Assembly: GCA_004151065.3 (NCBI GenBank)
Contig: NWUY0300004270.1
Span: 32,106-55,966, forward strand
Origin: Larix sibirica
Taxonomy: Eukaryota > Streptophyta > Pinopsida > Pinales > Pinaceae
Length of the DNA stretch: 23,861 nucleotides
Direction of reading: 5' to 3'
This document shows positions 1 through 9,416 of the stretch, in pieces. The translations under genes and the position numbers were made by a program. The notes under the pieces were generated by a model. That model worked only from the letters and a program-made list of their open reading frames with translations. It searched no databases and was not told the DNA's origin. The first letter of the stretch is position 1; each line of letters opens with the position of its first letter.

Positions 1-681
1 TATTACTGTTTTGAGATCAATGAAATCTGGGTGAGGAGATACTCTTCTGATTTCCGGTGTGTGGTTCTGTTAGGAGTGCTGTAGCACTGTATGTTTTTTT
101 GTTGCTCTGTTTTTTTTTACCCTGTATTTCCTGGGTACTCTGCCTCCCCTTCATTTACCATCACTTAATCACCTCCCTCTGTGTTCCTCTATTATTCTTT
201 TATTCTCAATCACCTCCCTCTTCCTCGATTCGTCTACAAGGTTTAACTGTGGGAGGTCCATAGTCGTAAGAGTAGTTAGTGAGCTATCATGGTAATTAAA
301 AGTGGACCTCAATCTTAAATGTAATTTGATATTTAAACTTTATTCTCCTTCAATTTTTTAGATGGTCAAACCTTGGGCCTGTCACCTCTAAGATCTGATT
401 TTTTTTATTTTTTGTGCCAGAACCTTTTGGACGTCCTGGATGAGAGAGATCCAATTAAATCTCTCATCCAACCAAATCTGTATTTTAAATTGAAATTTCC
501 TATCACAGTAGATTTAGTCTCAAAAGAGTATCTTCACTTACATAAAATCTAGATGAATAAAACTCTGTAGAATGAAGAAGGCTCGACAAAATACTGTAAG
601 CAGGTAAGCTAACACTGAGTATTTTGCACTTCGCGGTTTGGTTCCACGCTTCTATTTCTGGCAGTTTAATTACATTGTCCT
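1..681. other. AT-rich non-coding DNA, no gene seen
   Basis: Neither strand holds a convincing coding region. The longest open stretch (57-263, plus strand, 68 codons) is rich in Phe, Leu and Ser from pyrimidine-rich DNA and resembles no family I recognise. A pyrimidine-rich tract lies at about 95-240. No RNA gene, LTR edge or terminal inverted repeat was recognised. Confidence 0.6.
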
Positions 682-817
682 CAACTAATTAAAAAAATTA
701 GTTTAATTACATTTCAAAAATAGTCTATCCTCAACTAATGAATTTTGTTCAACTAATTAAAAAACTTAGTTTAATTACATTTCAAAAATAGTCTATCTCA
801 ACCAATGAATTTTGTTT
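682..817. repeat. Direct tandem duplication, 2 x 68 bp
   Basis: The unit starts at CAACTAATTAAA and occurs at 682-749 and 750-817, differing at only a few bases. Both copies contain the same TTTCAAAAATAGTCTAT core and end near AATGAATTTTGTT. The DNA is non-coding. The copies abut without spacer, which fits local slippage or repair duplication better than transposition. Confidence 0.85.
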
Positions 818-903
818 CACATATCTTATGTCATGAATGCCAACACTTATTTCTTATTTTGAACGAATATATTTGCGATTTTGTTATTTCCATATATATT
901 CGT

Positions 904-1017
904 TAAAAAACAATAAACATCGAATCAATTATTTTTCTAAGTTGAATAGAGTTATTCTTAAAAAAAACAATAAACATCAAATAAATTATTTTTCTAAGTT
1001 GAATAGAGTTATTCTTC
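904..1017. repeat. Direct tandem duplication, 2 x 57 bp
   Basis: Two adjacent copies with period 57 share AACAATAAACATC and TTTTTCTAAGTTGAATAGAG; only a few bases differ. The period is a multiple of three, so a plus-strand open frame (837-1025, 62 codons) reads through both copies and gives a doubled 19-residue segment. That peptide resembles nothing I know, so I treat the frame as incidental. Confidence 0.85.
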
Positions 1018-1741
1018 GGAATTGATAACCAGCATTAACTTCAAAAGATTGAAACTCAATTCAATCTACAGTTACATTCAAATTTCTTACTCAATTGTTC
1101 AACTATCCATGGATGATTCCCACGATGTAGTTTTCAGTGGGGGTTTCCTTCACCTCATAATTAAACTTTGACAGAATTTGGAAAAACTTTAAAATTCAAA
1201 TTGTGAGGTTAGAAGATTGATATGTTATAAAGCAGTTGAGCAGTTTGCTACATTCAGTCACCAGATGTCAATTGGTGGAGGAGCGGGTTATGAGCATCAG
1301 CCTTAGGTTCCCAACCTAACTCCCATCCTTTGGTAACGAGCCTAACTCATAAATGTCACTGATGTAAACATTGTGTAAAGGATGGACCTTTTGTAGACTA
1401 CTTTTGGTAAAAATAAAGCTGTAGAAACTAGTTGTGTTGAATCATATCCAATTTCCATAAATAAAAATGAGGGCTTGATGCAATATCTCATATGATTTAA
1501 AAACACACCTTTCACTCCCAGCCAACCACACTAGTTGACATTAGTTGACATAGAGGGCACCTTTGAACTTAGCTGCTGCTACTTGACAGAACGGGCTACC
1601 ATTCAAACTGGATGCTGCAACTTGCAACATTTAAAATTGACAATGCATGTAGCACTCAACTTTAAAATCTAATGTACACCAACCTCCTGTATTCTGTCAT
1701 AGTTGGCCTCGTTAAGACACAGAACTGAATATTCTCGACTC
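1018..1741. other. Non-coding stretch, nothing recognised
   Basis: No open frame of note, RNA gene or mobile-element edge was seen. A short direct repeat (AGTTGACATT/AGTTGACATA) sits near 1533-1552. Base composition is slightly less AT-rich than the DNA further right. Confidence 0.55.
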
Positions 1742-1951
1742 AAATATATGTTTTTAGTTACAAAATTCTATTTAAATATATGTTTTTAGTTACACAATTC
1801 TATTTAACTCATGCGAATATTCTTAATGGTGTCCAGTACTCTATTTAAATATATGTTTCTAGTTACAAAATTCTATTTAAATATATGTTTTTAGTTACAC
1901 AATTCTATTTAACTCATGCGAATATTCTTAATGGTGTCCAGTACTCAATTT
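1742..1951. repeat. Nested tandem duplication, 2 x 105 bp with 32-bp subrepeats
   Basis: The word AAATATATG starts at 1742, 1774, 1847 and 1879, so spacings are 32, 73 and 32. This means a 32-bp unit was duplicated first, and then the whole 105-bp block (1742-1846) was copied to 1847-1951. The two large copies are nearly identical; visible differences include T to C in the ATGTTT(T/C)TAG run and CTATTT versus CAATTT at the end. High identity suggests the second step is recent. Confidence 0.9.
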
Positions 1952-2094
1952 ATTGATGGGTAAGATTGAGCCAATTAATATCCTAGCAATTAAAAATTCA
2001 TAAGTTGGGAATTATTGAACTAAGATTTATCCATTAAAAATGATTGTTAAAAAATTATAAATGAATAAAATTAGATCAGATTAATAACATTAAC

Positions 2095-2448
2095 ATGTTT
2101 AATTGGATTACTATTTTTTTTATTTTGCTTTTGGCTTTGGATTTTACAGCATTGGCAGATCACATCAATTTTACAGTACAGGAGCTTTTCGTCATTCCAC
2201 CGGTGAGCACTCTGCTTTTCCAATACATACATATGGTTTTTTTCTTGATTCCGACTTGTAGTTATTTGTTTCTTGTCTGTGTGGTTAAGAGGGTTAACTT
2301 TGTTTTAGAGATTGCATCAGAACAGAAAAATGCTTTAAGATGTTTAAATTTAACAATGCACTGCAAGGAGACAAAACTACCCCAGGCCGGGGCGTTGGCC
2401 TCAATGGAAATTAAAATTCCTTACATTTTGTTCGAATCATCCCGATAA
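2095..2448 (+). other. Orphan small ORF, possible first exon of a secreted protein
   Basis: This 117-codon frame opens with a classic signal-peptide-like segment: a hydrophobic run at residues 5-17 followed by ALA-D near residue 22. The next residues read H-x-x-F-x-V-Q-E, which loosely resembles the start of plant laccases. At 2202 there is a GTGAGC plant-type 5' splice site followed by T-rich intron-like DNA, and the rest of the frame looks like translated intron. I found no downstream exon, such as the laccase NGQFPGP segment, in the window. It could be a chance ORF, an exon fragment or a pseudogene start; the laccase suggestion is weak inference. Confidence 0.18.
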
Positions 2449-2799
2449 CCCATTACATTTTAAGGCCTTGCCCCATTAAACTTCAGCCTGAGGAACAGAC
2501 TATTTTTGAAATGGACAATGTAATAGTATTGGTATAATTATGTTGTCTAAAACTATGTAATCATTAAAATTTGTGTCTGTATTTTAATTATAAATTAAAA
2601 TTGTAAATCTTGTATATTCAAAATACACATTATGCAAACAATACCAAGTAATATAAATAATGACCTTATACAAGATTTATGTAGCCACCTAACTTAGTAA
2701 GACTTTCCCTATCTCCTTTTCATCCACCAACACATATTCATCATAAAATATCCTCCCTACTTGGACTCCAATTTAAATGTGTTTCAACAACTTTTTAGA
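2449..2799. other. AT-rich non-coding DNA
   Basis: No coding frame, RNA gene or element edge was recognised. The stretch becomes strongly AT-rich after about 2520. Confidence 0.5.
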
Positions 2800-3056
2800 T
2801 AAAAAAATTCTCAACATTTTCTTCTAACACATTTTCTCTGTTTATATTAATCCTATAAAATAATATTGGACAAATATGTTATATTTTGATTGAATTTCAA
2901 TATCTTATATTTAAACTATCCAAATTATATAAAAAAATTCAACATTTTCTTCTAACACATTTTTCTTTATCTATGTTTTAATCCTATAAAATAATATTAA
3001 ACAAATATATTATATTCTACTTGAATTTCAATATCTTATATATAAACTATACATAA
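2800..3056. repeat. Direct tandem duplication, about 2 x 128 bp, diverged
   Basis: The segment beginning AACATTTTCTTCTAACACAT at 2813 recurs at 2941, a period of 128. Both copies continue through TCCTATAAAATAATATT and GAATTTCAATATCTTATAT. The copies differ by scattered substitutions and small indels, so this duplication looks older than the one at 1742-1951. AT-rich and non-coding. Confidence 0.8.
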
Positions 3057-3389
3057 TTTTAAATAAAAGTTTGTAGTATATTATATTTTATGTAAACTTC
3101 ACTTTTTCAAAAATCAACATACACTCTATAAAAAAAAATAATAAATATTATATATTTAAACATTTATACCAACCGTACACAACATTTATTACTCTCGCGT
3201 TTATTATTTACCTCTTTCTTTTACCATATCAACTTCCATTCACCTTATATATTAATTATCCAAAATAAATACTTTTATTCAAATTTTCATTATCTCTTCT
3301 AAAACAAAATACCCATCCACGTAGAAAATCACTTGTTTTATAAAGGTCCTTTATTTCTTCCAACCCATTCTTACATATTATCTTTAAGT
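3057..3389. other. AT-rich flank left of the LINE
   Basis: Strongly AT-rich and non-coding, with short A and T runs. It probably represents the insertion site of the LINE, but no match of useful length to the right flank (9950-10050) was found that could serve as a target-site duplication. Confidence 0.45.
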
Positions 3390-3560
3390 AATAATAAAAA
3401 TATTTATTCTATTTCCATTCATCAGATTCAAATACAGTGCAAAATTACAACAAAGCTACTAACAACTTTAGCTCATAATTAGTATCCACTTACAGCCACA
3501 AAATGGTCCATAACAGCAAAAATAAAAAAACTGCATCCCAAGATTCTAGTCCATCATAGA
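3390..3560 (-). terminator. LINE 3' UTR with AATAAA signal (left edge approximate)
   Basis: Short non-coding tail after the ORF2 stop. On the minus strand it reads through TTTTGTAATTTTGCACTG (about 3438-3455), a sequence style common at plant LINE 3' ends, to AATAAA at 3408-3403. No long poly(A) follows on the minus strand; the next bases are a short A/T-rich run (TTTTTATTATTACT). The exact insertion edge is not resolved. Confidence 0.45.
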
Positions 3561-3599
3561 TCAGTCCTCCCAATAGGAATCATATAGATTGATTCTACC

Positions 3600-4030
3600 C
3601 TGTCCAACACATGTATTCTCAATCATTTCCTCCCATATGACAACCCCTTCAGACTCCCCATGAGCCGCCTTTGACAATGCATCAGCAAAGGAGTTGTGTT
3701 GACGATAAATGTGATCAAATGTGATGTCCTGAAACCTATTGATCTTTGCCCTAATTCTGCTACACCAGTGTTGTAGTGCTAAAACCTTTATATGATATTC
3801 CTAGAGTGCCCATTTGATGATCACTCGAGAATCCCCGAATATTGACAGGTCCCGTAATCCCATGATCAATGCCACCTTGATAACACACCAAAGTCCAAGA
3901 AGTTCAGCTTTAGTATTTGTGCCCAATACCACATTCATCTTTAGGGTAATATAATGATCTTCATTAATGTAAATCAGCCCTCCAATAGCACAGTAACCAT
4001 CAATAGTTGATCCATCAAAAAATCCTACCG
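3600..4030 (-). other. C-terminal RNase H domain (RVT_3 type) of LINE ORF2
   Basis: Degrades the RNA strand of the RNA-DNA hybrid made by the reverse transcriptase. Motifs in order: VGFFDGS (Asp), TKAELLGLW (Glu), IFGDSRVIIKW (Asp), then, after a premature TAG at 3803-3801, HNSFADALSKAAHG (Asp). All four acidic residues of the expected tetrad are readable, the last only by following the same frame past the stop. The frame ends at TGA 3563-3561. This resembles the archaeal-like RNase H that plant L1 elements acquired, also seen in stand-alone plant RVT_3 proteins. Confidence 0.9.
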
Positions 4031-4359
4031 GTTTCTGGCATTCAAAGGTAAAAGTGCTGATATCTTTGCCATTCTTCTTCACCGACTCCTGAAAATAATA
4101 TTTGATGAGAGCCACAGTCTTGTGAAAGGTAGCCCGGAGATTGGGACACTCGTCTTCAAATAATGCCCTGTTCCGAACCCACCATATCATCCATGAGATA
4201 AGTGCCGGAAGATAAGGAAGAATACAACAATGCTTGTACCAATAGTAAACATTTTCATCAAAAGAGTCGCGATCCCATTGTATGTCCAACTGAAGATGAG
4301 AGATAATTATGTGCCACAATGATCTGGTGAATGCACAATCGACAAGAATATGCTGCGAT

Positions 4360-4580
4360 GATTCAATATTATCCCTGCATAGATGACAGAATACAGGACC
4401 CGTCCAACCCTTCGCCAACAGATTCTCCCAAGTCTTCAGTCTCCCCATCATGGCGTGCCACATGAAGCACTGCACCTTCACCGGAATCTTCCACTTCCAG
4501 ATAGCCGAGTACCACCAATTGGCTGGGTACATACCACGATGTGTCACTAATGCCATATAAGCCTCCTTTGCCGTGACCAT
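4360..4580 (-). other. zf-RVT zinc-binding domain of LINE ORF2
   Basis: The segment WWYSAIWKWKIPVKVQCFMW followed by CHLCRDNIESSQHILVDC matches the zf-RVT domain found downstream of plant LINE reverse transcriptases. The C-x2-C...H-x4-C ligands are all present. Its exact role is unsettled; nucleic-acid binding is the usual assumption. It lies about 90 codons after the TAG at 4859-4857. Confidence 0.85.
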
Positions 4581-5379
4581 ACCGTTCACCCTATTTTTAG
4601 TCCTAATAATACTATCACGCTCAGTATTTAATCTGCATCCAATAGAGTTGAGCTTACCAATATAGTGAGTCCATAATGACACCTCATGTCCCTCCAACCC
4701 CAGCTCCAGCGCAGTCAACCAATATGATTGTTGAGTACGGTGATCAATTCTTCTAATCTTACTGAGTGTTGCATGGTCAGACCTGTGCAATGCCTTAATA
4801 ATGTCATCAGGGAGAAGATACTCCTCCTCCAGCCCTAGAATGGGATCAATTCCCACCTAGATATTTGTGCCATCCCCCACCTGCCAAGCCAAATCACAGG
4901 CCATCGAATCATATACCTTCAGGAACCCAGCCCATATAGGTGACGCACTTCTCTTTTTTTTGAACGGGCTCTGCATCCATTCATGAATATCCATCTTAAT
5001 ATATTTTTCCCTGAGCACAGTAGTCCACAAGGTTGGACCAAACATCCCACGCCACAAACTCTTCAGCCTGAGTGCACAATTGAACAAAGATAAGTTTCTA
5101 ATGCCCCAGCCGCCTCCACAATGAGGCCGAGCAATTTGTTCCCATCCAACCATCACCAGACTGCGATTAGCCGTACCCCTAGACCATAGGAATCTGAAAA
5201 ATAAATTCCTGATGCACTGAATAATGGAACATGGAATCTGCATCAAAGAGAGCCAGTACACTGTAATCCCAGTAAGAACTGAATTGACCAGCGTAACTCT
5301 ACCCCCCACCAATAAGAATCTGTAGGTCCAGTGATTAATCCTCCTCTCCACCTTCTAAACCAGCCACAACCAGTCATTT

Positions 5380-6240
5380 TTCCTATATGAACAGGGTTTA
5401 AGAAAGTATCCCAAATACCTGAAGCTGGCTTCCATTTCACAAAATTGATATGGCAATATATGCTTAAGATTATCTAGAAGTTGCGGCTCAATACCAATAT
5501 GATATATATTAGATTTGTGAAAATTAACCAACATACCCGAGGAGATACAGAATGCATCAATAGTATCTTGATAACAAAGCCATTCCCCAACAGAGGCAAA
5601 ACCTGCAAATAGAACATCATCCACGAATAAAGAATGGGTATGGGATAAACCCTGAGCTACTGTAATACCCTTGATATTTCCCGCCACCTTTTCCTTCCCA
5701 ATCAAACGGCTGAGGCCCTCTATCACCAGCAGAAAAATGAGTGGTGACAGCGGACAACCCTGTCTCACCCCACGGGAGATTTTGAAAAACTTACTTGGTG
5801 CTCCATTAACCAGTACAAAAATATTAGCTGTAGTAATGCAAGCCATGATCCATCTCTGGACGAGTGGAGGAACTCCAATTTGTATAAGGATCAACCGTAG
5901 AAAATCCCAATTTATCCTGTCGTAGGCTTTCTCCAAATCGATTTTAAGTAGCAGTGCTGCCATCTTCCTAGATTTTACTGAGTGGATAACCTCTTGTGTA
6001 ATCCCAATGGAATCCAATATTTGTCGGTCCTGTAAAAATCCAAACTGCTCCCCTAAAATATGTTGAGACAAAATAGGTTTAAGTCTTAGAGCAATAATCT
6101 TTGATATGATCTTGTACGCCAAATTGCACAGTGCAATGGGCCTGAAATCTCTGAAAGTACAGGGCTTGTCAATCTTAGCAATAAGTGTCAAGAAAGTGGA
6201 ATTCATATTGTTGGTAATGTAGCCCTCAATTCTGGAGAAT
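5380..6240 (-). other. Reverse transcriptase domain (RVT_1) of LINE ORF2, FVDD active site
   Basis: RNA-dependent DNA polymerase palm and fingers. Motifs in order: FRDFRPIALCN, GEQFGFLQDRQILDSI, KIDLEKAYDRINWDFL (first catalytic Asp, about 5913-5950), GVRQGCPLSPLIF, and LFVDDVLFAG with the two catalytic Asp codons at 5616-5621. L1-type enzymes normally have F-A-D-D; here codon 5624-5622 is GTG (Val), one C-to-T step from GCG (Ala). The thumb-side segment FRYLGYFLKPCSYRKNDW follows before a TAG at 5357-5355, and RRINHWTYRFLLVGGRVTLV continues in the same frame after it. Confidence 0.95.
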
Positions 6241-6959
6241 TCCACCATTTGTAATATGTCCTGCCCCATTACATCAAAAAAAGCTAGAAAGAGTTCCACC
6301 AGCCATCCGTCCGAGCCAGGACTTTTGTCCTTGGCAAACCCCTTCAAGACCTGCTCAATCTCTGATAAAGTAACTTCTTTACATAATTCAACATTCATGG
6401 TCTCATCAATCATGACCGGATACTGTCTAGCTACATGTAGCTGTTCCATAAGCTCAATATCCCCATCCTCATTGTATGCCCCACCAAAATGAGAATGTGC
6501 AGCACCGAGAAGGTCATCCAATCCACTGATAACATTTCTGGAATGGTCATTGAGTTCCCAAATACTATTGGTGTTCTTCCCTGTGTGAGGAAAAGGCATG
6601 GAAAAACTTTGTGTTCCGATCCCCAGCTTGTACCCATATAGCCCTGCTTTTTATGCGCCATTCCAATTCTTCCTGCAAGTACAGTGCCTCCCTTAATGCT
6701 TCAACTTCTCCAATTTTCTTAACCGTCTCATCATCCCCATTCACCCCCAAATTTATCAGAGAGAGTTCCTGTAGCTGCTGTTACAAATTCCCCAGTTCCC
6801 TACGATCCGCCATTTGTTTACACTTTATCCAATTAGAGACCATACCTTTCATACGTCTGAGCCTCTCCACAAAAGAGTCCATTGGATTCACAAATCCAAT
6901 TCTATCATCAGAAACCCATAACTCCCTGACCATCCTACAGAAATCCACATTTTCCAGCC

Positions 6960-7701
6960 ACATACTATTAAATTTGAAAGGGTATTTGATCTGACAAATG
7001 GTTTCATCAAACTGAAAAAAGATGGGCCAGTGGTCTGAAAATTTGGTGGAGCCAATCCAAGACTTGTGTCTCCCCCACCTGGATAAGAGATCAATCTTTA
7101 TAAGAAAAAGGTCCACTCTTTTATGGATACCCTCACCGCCAACACGACCATTGGTACAAGTTGGCGCGAGTGTACTTGGCATGAGATCCATTAAATCATA
7201 AGTATCCATAAATGTATTGAAAAAATCTGCTAATCCATCCATCCGAGCATGTCACCCCCAAACTTCACCCACACCCAAGGTAAAATTCATATCACCAGCA
7301 ATGATAAGGGAAGGCTTATGGAGAAGTCCAGAATTGCTCGAAGAATTCCAGAACCTTACCCGATCTCTGTATGGTCCATACAACTTCAAAATAGATATAG
7401 CTATGTGGCTAATAGTGTAAAAACCCTCCAACAAAATACCTCAGCATGTTCTGAAAGCCTTGAAATCATAATGTTTAGGGTTCCACCCCGCCAGCAATCC
7501 TCCCGACAGCTCCCGAGCATCCGTTGCAGCCAATTCCCAACCCGACAAAATCTGAGACACCTTCTGAATGGCTATCAAACCAGAACACATGGTCTCTTGT
7601 AAAAGGATCACTGAAGGGCTAGTATCCCGTAAAAGATGAGTGAAGGCCCTAGCCCTAGTAGCCTTCTCCATACCCCTTATGTTCAGAGATAGAACAAACA
7701 T
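6960..7701 (-). other. APE-type endonuclease domain of LINE ORF2
   Basis: Exonuclease/endonuclease/phosphatase fold that makes the first-strand nick during target-primed reverse transcription. Visible motifs in order: LNIRG (Asn 7), LLQET (Glu 36), LYGPY, IAGDMN (Asp/Asn pair), RVDLFLI (Asp) and SDHWPI (Asp/His). These are the family's expected metal-binding and catalytic residues, and all are present. Two TGA stops interrupt the domain (7443-7441 and 7254-7252), after FKAFRTC and GEVWG. Both fit loss of a CGA Arg codon by C-to-T change, though other ancestors are possible. Confidence 0.9.
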
Positions 7702-7703
7702 TA
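7699..7703 (-). promoter_or_regulatory. TAATG stop/start overlap between LINE ORF1 and ORF2
   Basis: On the minus strand the ORF1 stop TAA (7703-7701) shares its last A with the ORF2 start ATG (7701-7699), giving TAATG. ORF2 begins directly with the endonuclease N-terminus (MFVLSLNIRG), which supports this as the true start. A TAATG overlap is the arrangement from which some other non-LTR elements (for example silkworm SART1) translate ORF2 by termination-reinitiation. Use of that mechanism here is inference. Confidence 0.7.
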
Positions 7704-9416
7704 AGGAACCCCATCCGAAGGCATCCCAGCTCTAAGGGCCTCAACATAGCTAATAGTTGGAACCAGATCCCAGACAGAACTATCCCCGGCAATCCTATCA
7801 GACAACGGCAAAAAAGTCGAGCCAATCTCCTCATCTCCCCCCCCAAGTTTCTTACGGGCCTTACGAATGGTTACATTGCAAAATTTGTTGCCTGGGATGG
7901 GTAAGATATGTGGCTTGAGGGAAGGATTTTTTGAATATACGTTTAAGGGGGTCCAGGGAGTCGGTTCAGTCGAAAACCCCCCCATCGAAGCCGCATTCCC
8001 AGGAGAGGGGAAGGACTCACCATCCATATATGGGCTCCCAGTGTTACAAGACAATTGTACATGGGATGGAACGACAGAATCCCTCTCACCAATGGCCTTG
8101 TCCGGCTCTGGATCCGGTGCGGATACAAACACATCCCCCAGAGTAGGTCCAGATGGTGTAGGGGGATCCGGAACAAAGGTAATACCGGAGAGGGAGTCCA
8201 TAGCACCCCCACCCAAACCTGACACCATGGAATGAGAATGAGGAAAGGGTCTGCATAGTTCACAAGCCTCCCTCTCGACCCCATGTACACAGACATTCGC
8301 ACAGGGAGTCACCACATTATCAGGACCATAATCCAGTCTGAGTTTGACCCTACCCTCCGAAATATGACGGTCAAGAGACTATTCCTCACTAATAATGAAA
8401 TCTAATTCCTCTGCATCCATATCCTTATATGGGGTGAGGGAGGATTTCAACTTACCCGAAGTAATAGTAGGCTTAACTGTGCCAGCAACCGGAGTCTGTA
8501 CATCCTTTGATAGTCTATCCCCGTCCGCAGGTGACCATACCGGATTCCTTGAGTCCGGAATCCCAGTTGATTTCCCAGGGCACCTCACCGATACATGCCC
8601 CGTCTTCCTACAGTGAAAACATCTAAAAGGCATACAGTGATAGTCTAGCATCTGCACAAATTTGATGTTTCCCCAGCATATCTCGACTTCCCCCGGGAGC
8701 CCCCTACCCAGGTCCATTTCCACCATGACCTGAGCCACCAGCCTATCTACACCATGTAGGGACCGCTTATCCAAGCGAACAAAGGAGCCAAAGTGGTTTT
8801 CCAACCCCATGAGGACATTCTCTGTCCAAAGAGCAATAGGGAGCCCCAGGAGCATCATCCAAAGATGCCGAACAGTTTGTCGCTCCCTAAGCGGATCAAA
8901 AGAAAGATGCCAGGGATTAAGAAATATAGACCCATCTTTGAAGGCCTACTTTTGGTCCAAAATAATGCCCGTTTGTCCATTCTTTGGTAGAATGAACAGA
9001 ATCCAATGATTACGTAGAATATTTACCTGAGGCGTAAGCCCAAGAAGGGGCGTCCATTGCTTCTGCACCCAGTCCAGTATCTCTTCCTTAGAACCTGATG
9101 TGAACTCCAGGTGTCCCACAATAGCCCTCGCAGAGAGCATTTCCACTCGCTCCAAGTTAGTGTTCTCAGGAATGACAAATTGGTGTTGTCCCTCCCACTC
9201 CTTTATGGTCTTGAGACTCCCTCGTTTTCGAGCCCGTCTTCCACCTATAGCCTTCGGTCTGGGATAAAACTCTACTCCTCCATCCCCAGGAGCAGTACTG
9301 AAAGTATAACCATCTAGATGCTCCTCCTCCAGAAGTGCAGAAATAACCTCTGCCACCTTTTCAAACCCCGTCTCCAGTCGGTCACTCGATATACGTGAGG
9401 GTGGTGTCAGATCCAT
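7701..9416 (-). pseudogene. LINE ORF1: RNA-binding gag-like protein with CCHC zinc knuckle, two premature stops
   Basis: ORF1 proteins of plant LINEs bind the element RNA and act as chaperones in the RNP. One frame can be followed for about 571 codons from ATG 9416 (TAA at 9426-9428 closes it upstream) to TAA 7703-7701. It is broken by TAG at 8948-8946 and TAG at 8381-8379. The N-terminal third holds a DUF4283-like region (LEFTSGSKEEILDWVQKQW, then PWHLSFDPLRE and LLGLPIALWTE across the first stop). A CX2CX4HX4C knuckle, CFHCRKTGHVSVRC, lies at 8580-8621. The C-terminal part is Pro/Gly/Ser-rich with a basic RKARKK patch, then a WDLVPTISYVEALRAG tail. No frameshift is needed, only the two stops. 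Its stop overlaps the ORF2 start. Confidence 0.88.

Larger units (their letters stand above)
3561..7701 (-). pseudogene. LINE ORF2: endonuclease / reverse transcriptase / zf-RVT / RNase H, six premature stops and one frameshift
   Basis: ORF2 of an L1 element nicks target DNA and reverse-transcribes the element RNA from the nick. From ATG 7701 the frame runs to a shift at about 6570-6590, moves to another frame, and ends at TGA 3563-3561, about 1,380 codons. Premature stops: TGA 7443-7441, TGA 7254-7252, TAA 6783-6781, TAG 5357-5355, TAG 4859-4857, TAG 3803-3801. At the shift, the frame ending KFFHAFSSHR gives way to one continuing KNTNSIWEL, both parts of one conserved segment. Apparent starts at 7434, 5351 and 4856 are TTG or GTG codons just after stops and are not real starts. 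Domains are listed separately. The length and order match plant L1 elements with RNase H. Confidence 0.93.

Noticed and set aside
2095-2448. A confident laccase gene call
   Set aside because: Only a short, weak N-terminal resemblance is present. No copper-binding motif or second exon was found.
4856-4859. A separate gene starting at 4856 on the minus strand
   Set aside because: The apparent start is GTG directly after an in-frame TAG, and the protein continues LINE ORF2 (zf-RVT and RNase H). It is one broken gene, not two.
7867-8235. Plus-strand frame inside the LINE
   Set aside because: It is antisense to the Pro/Gly-rich C-terminal part of ORF1 and is explained by that composition.
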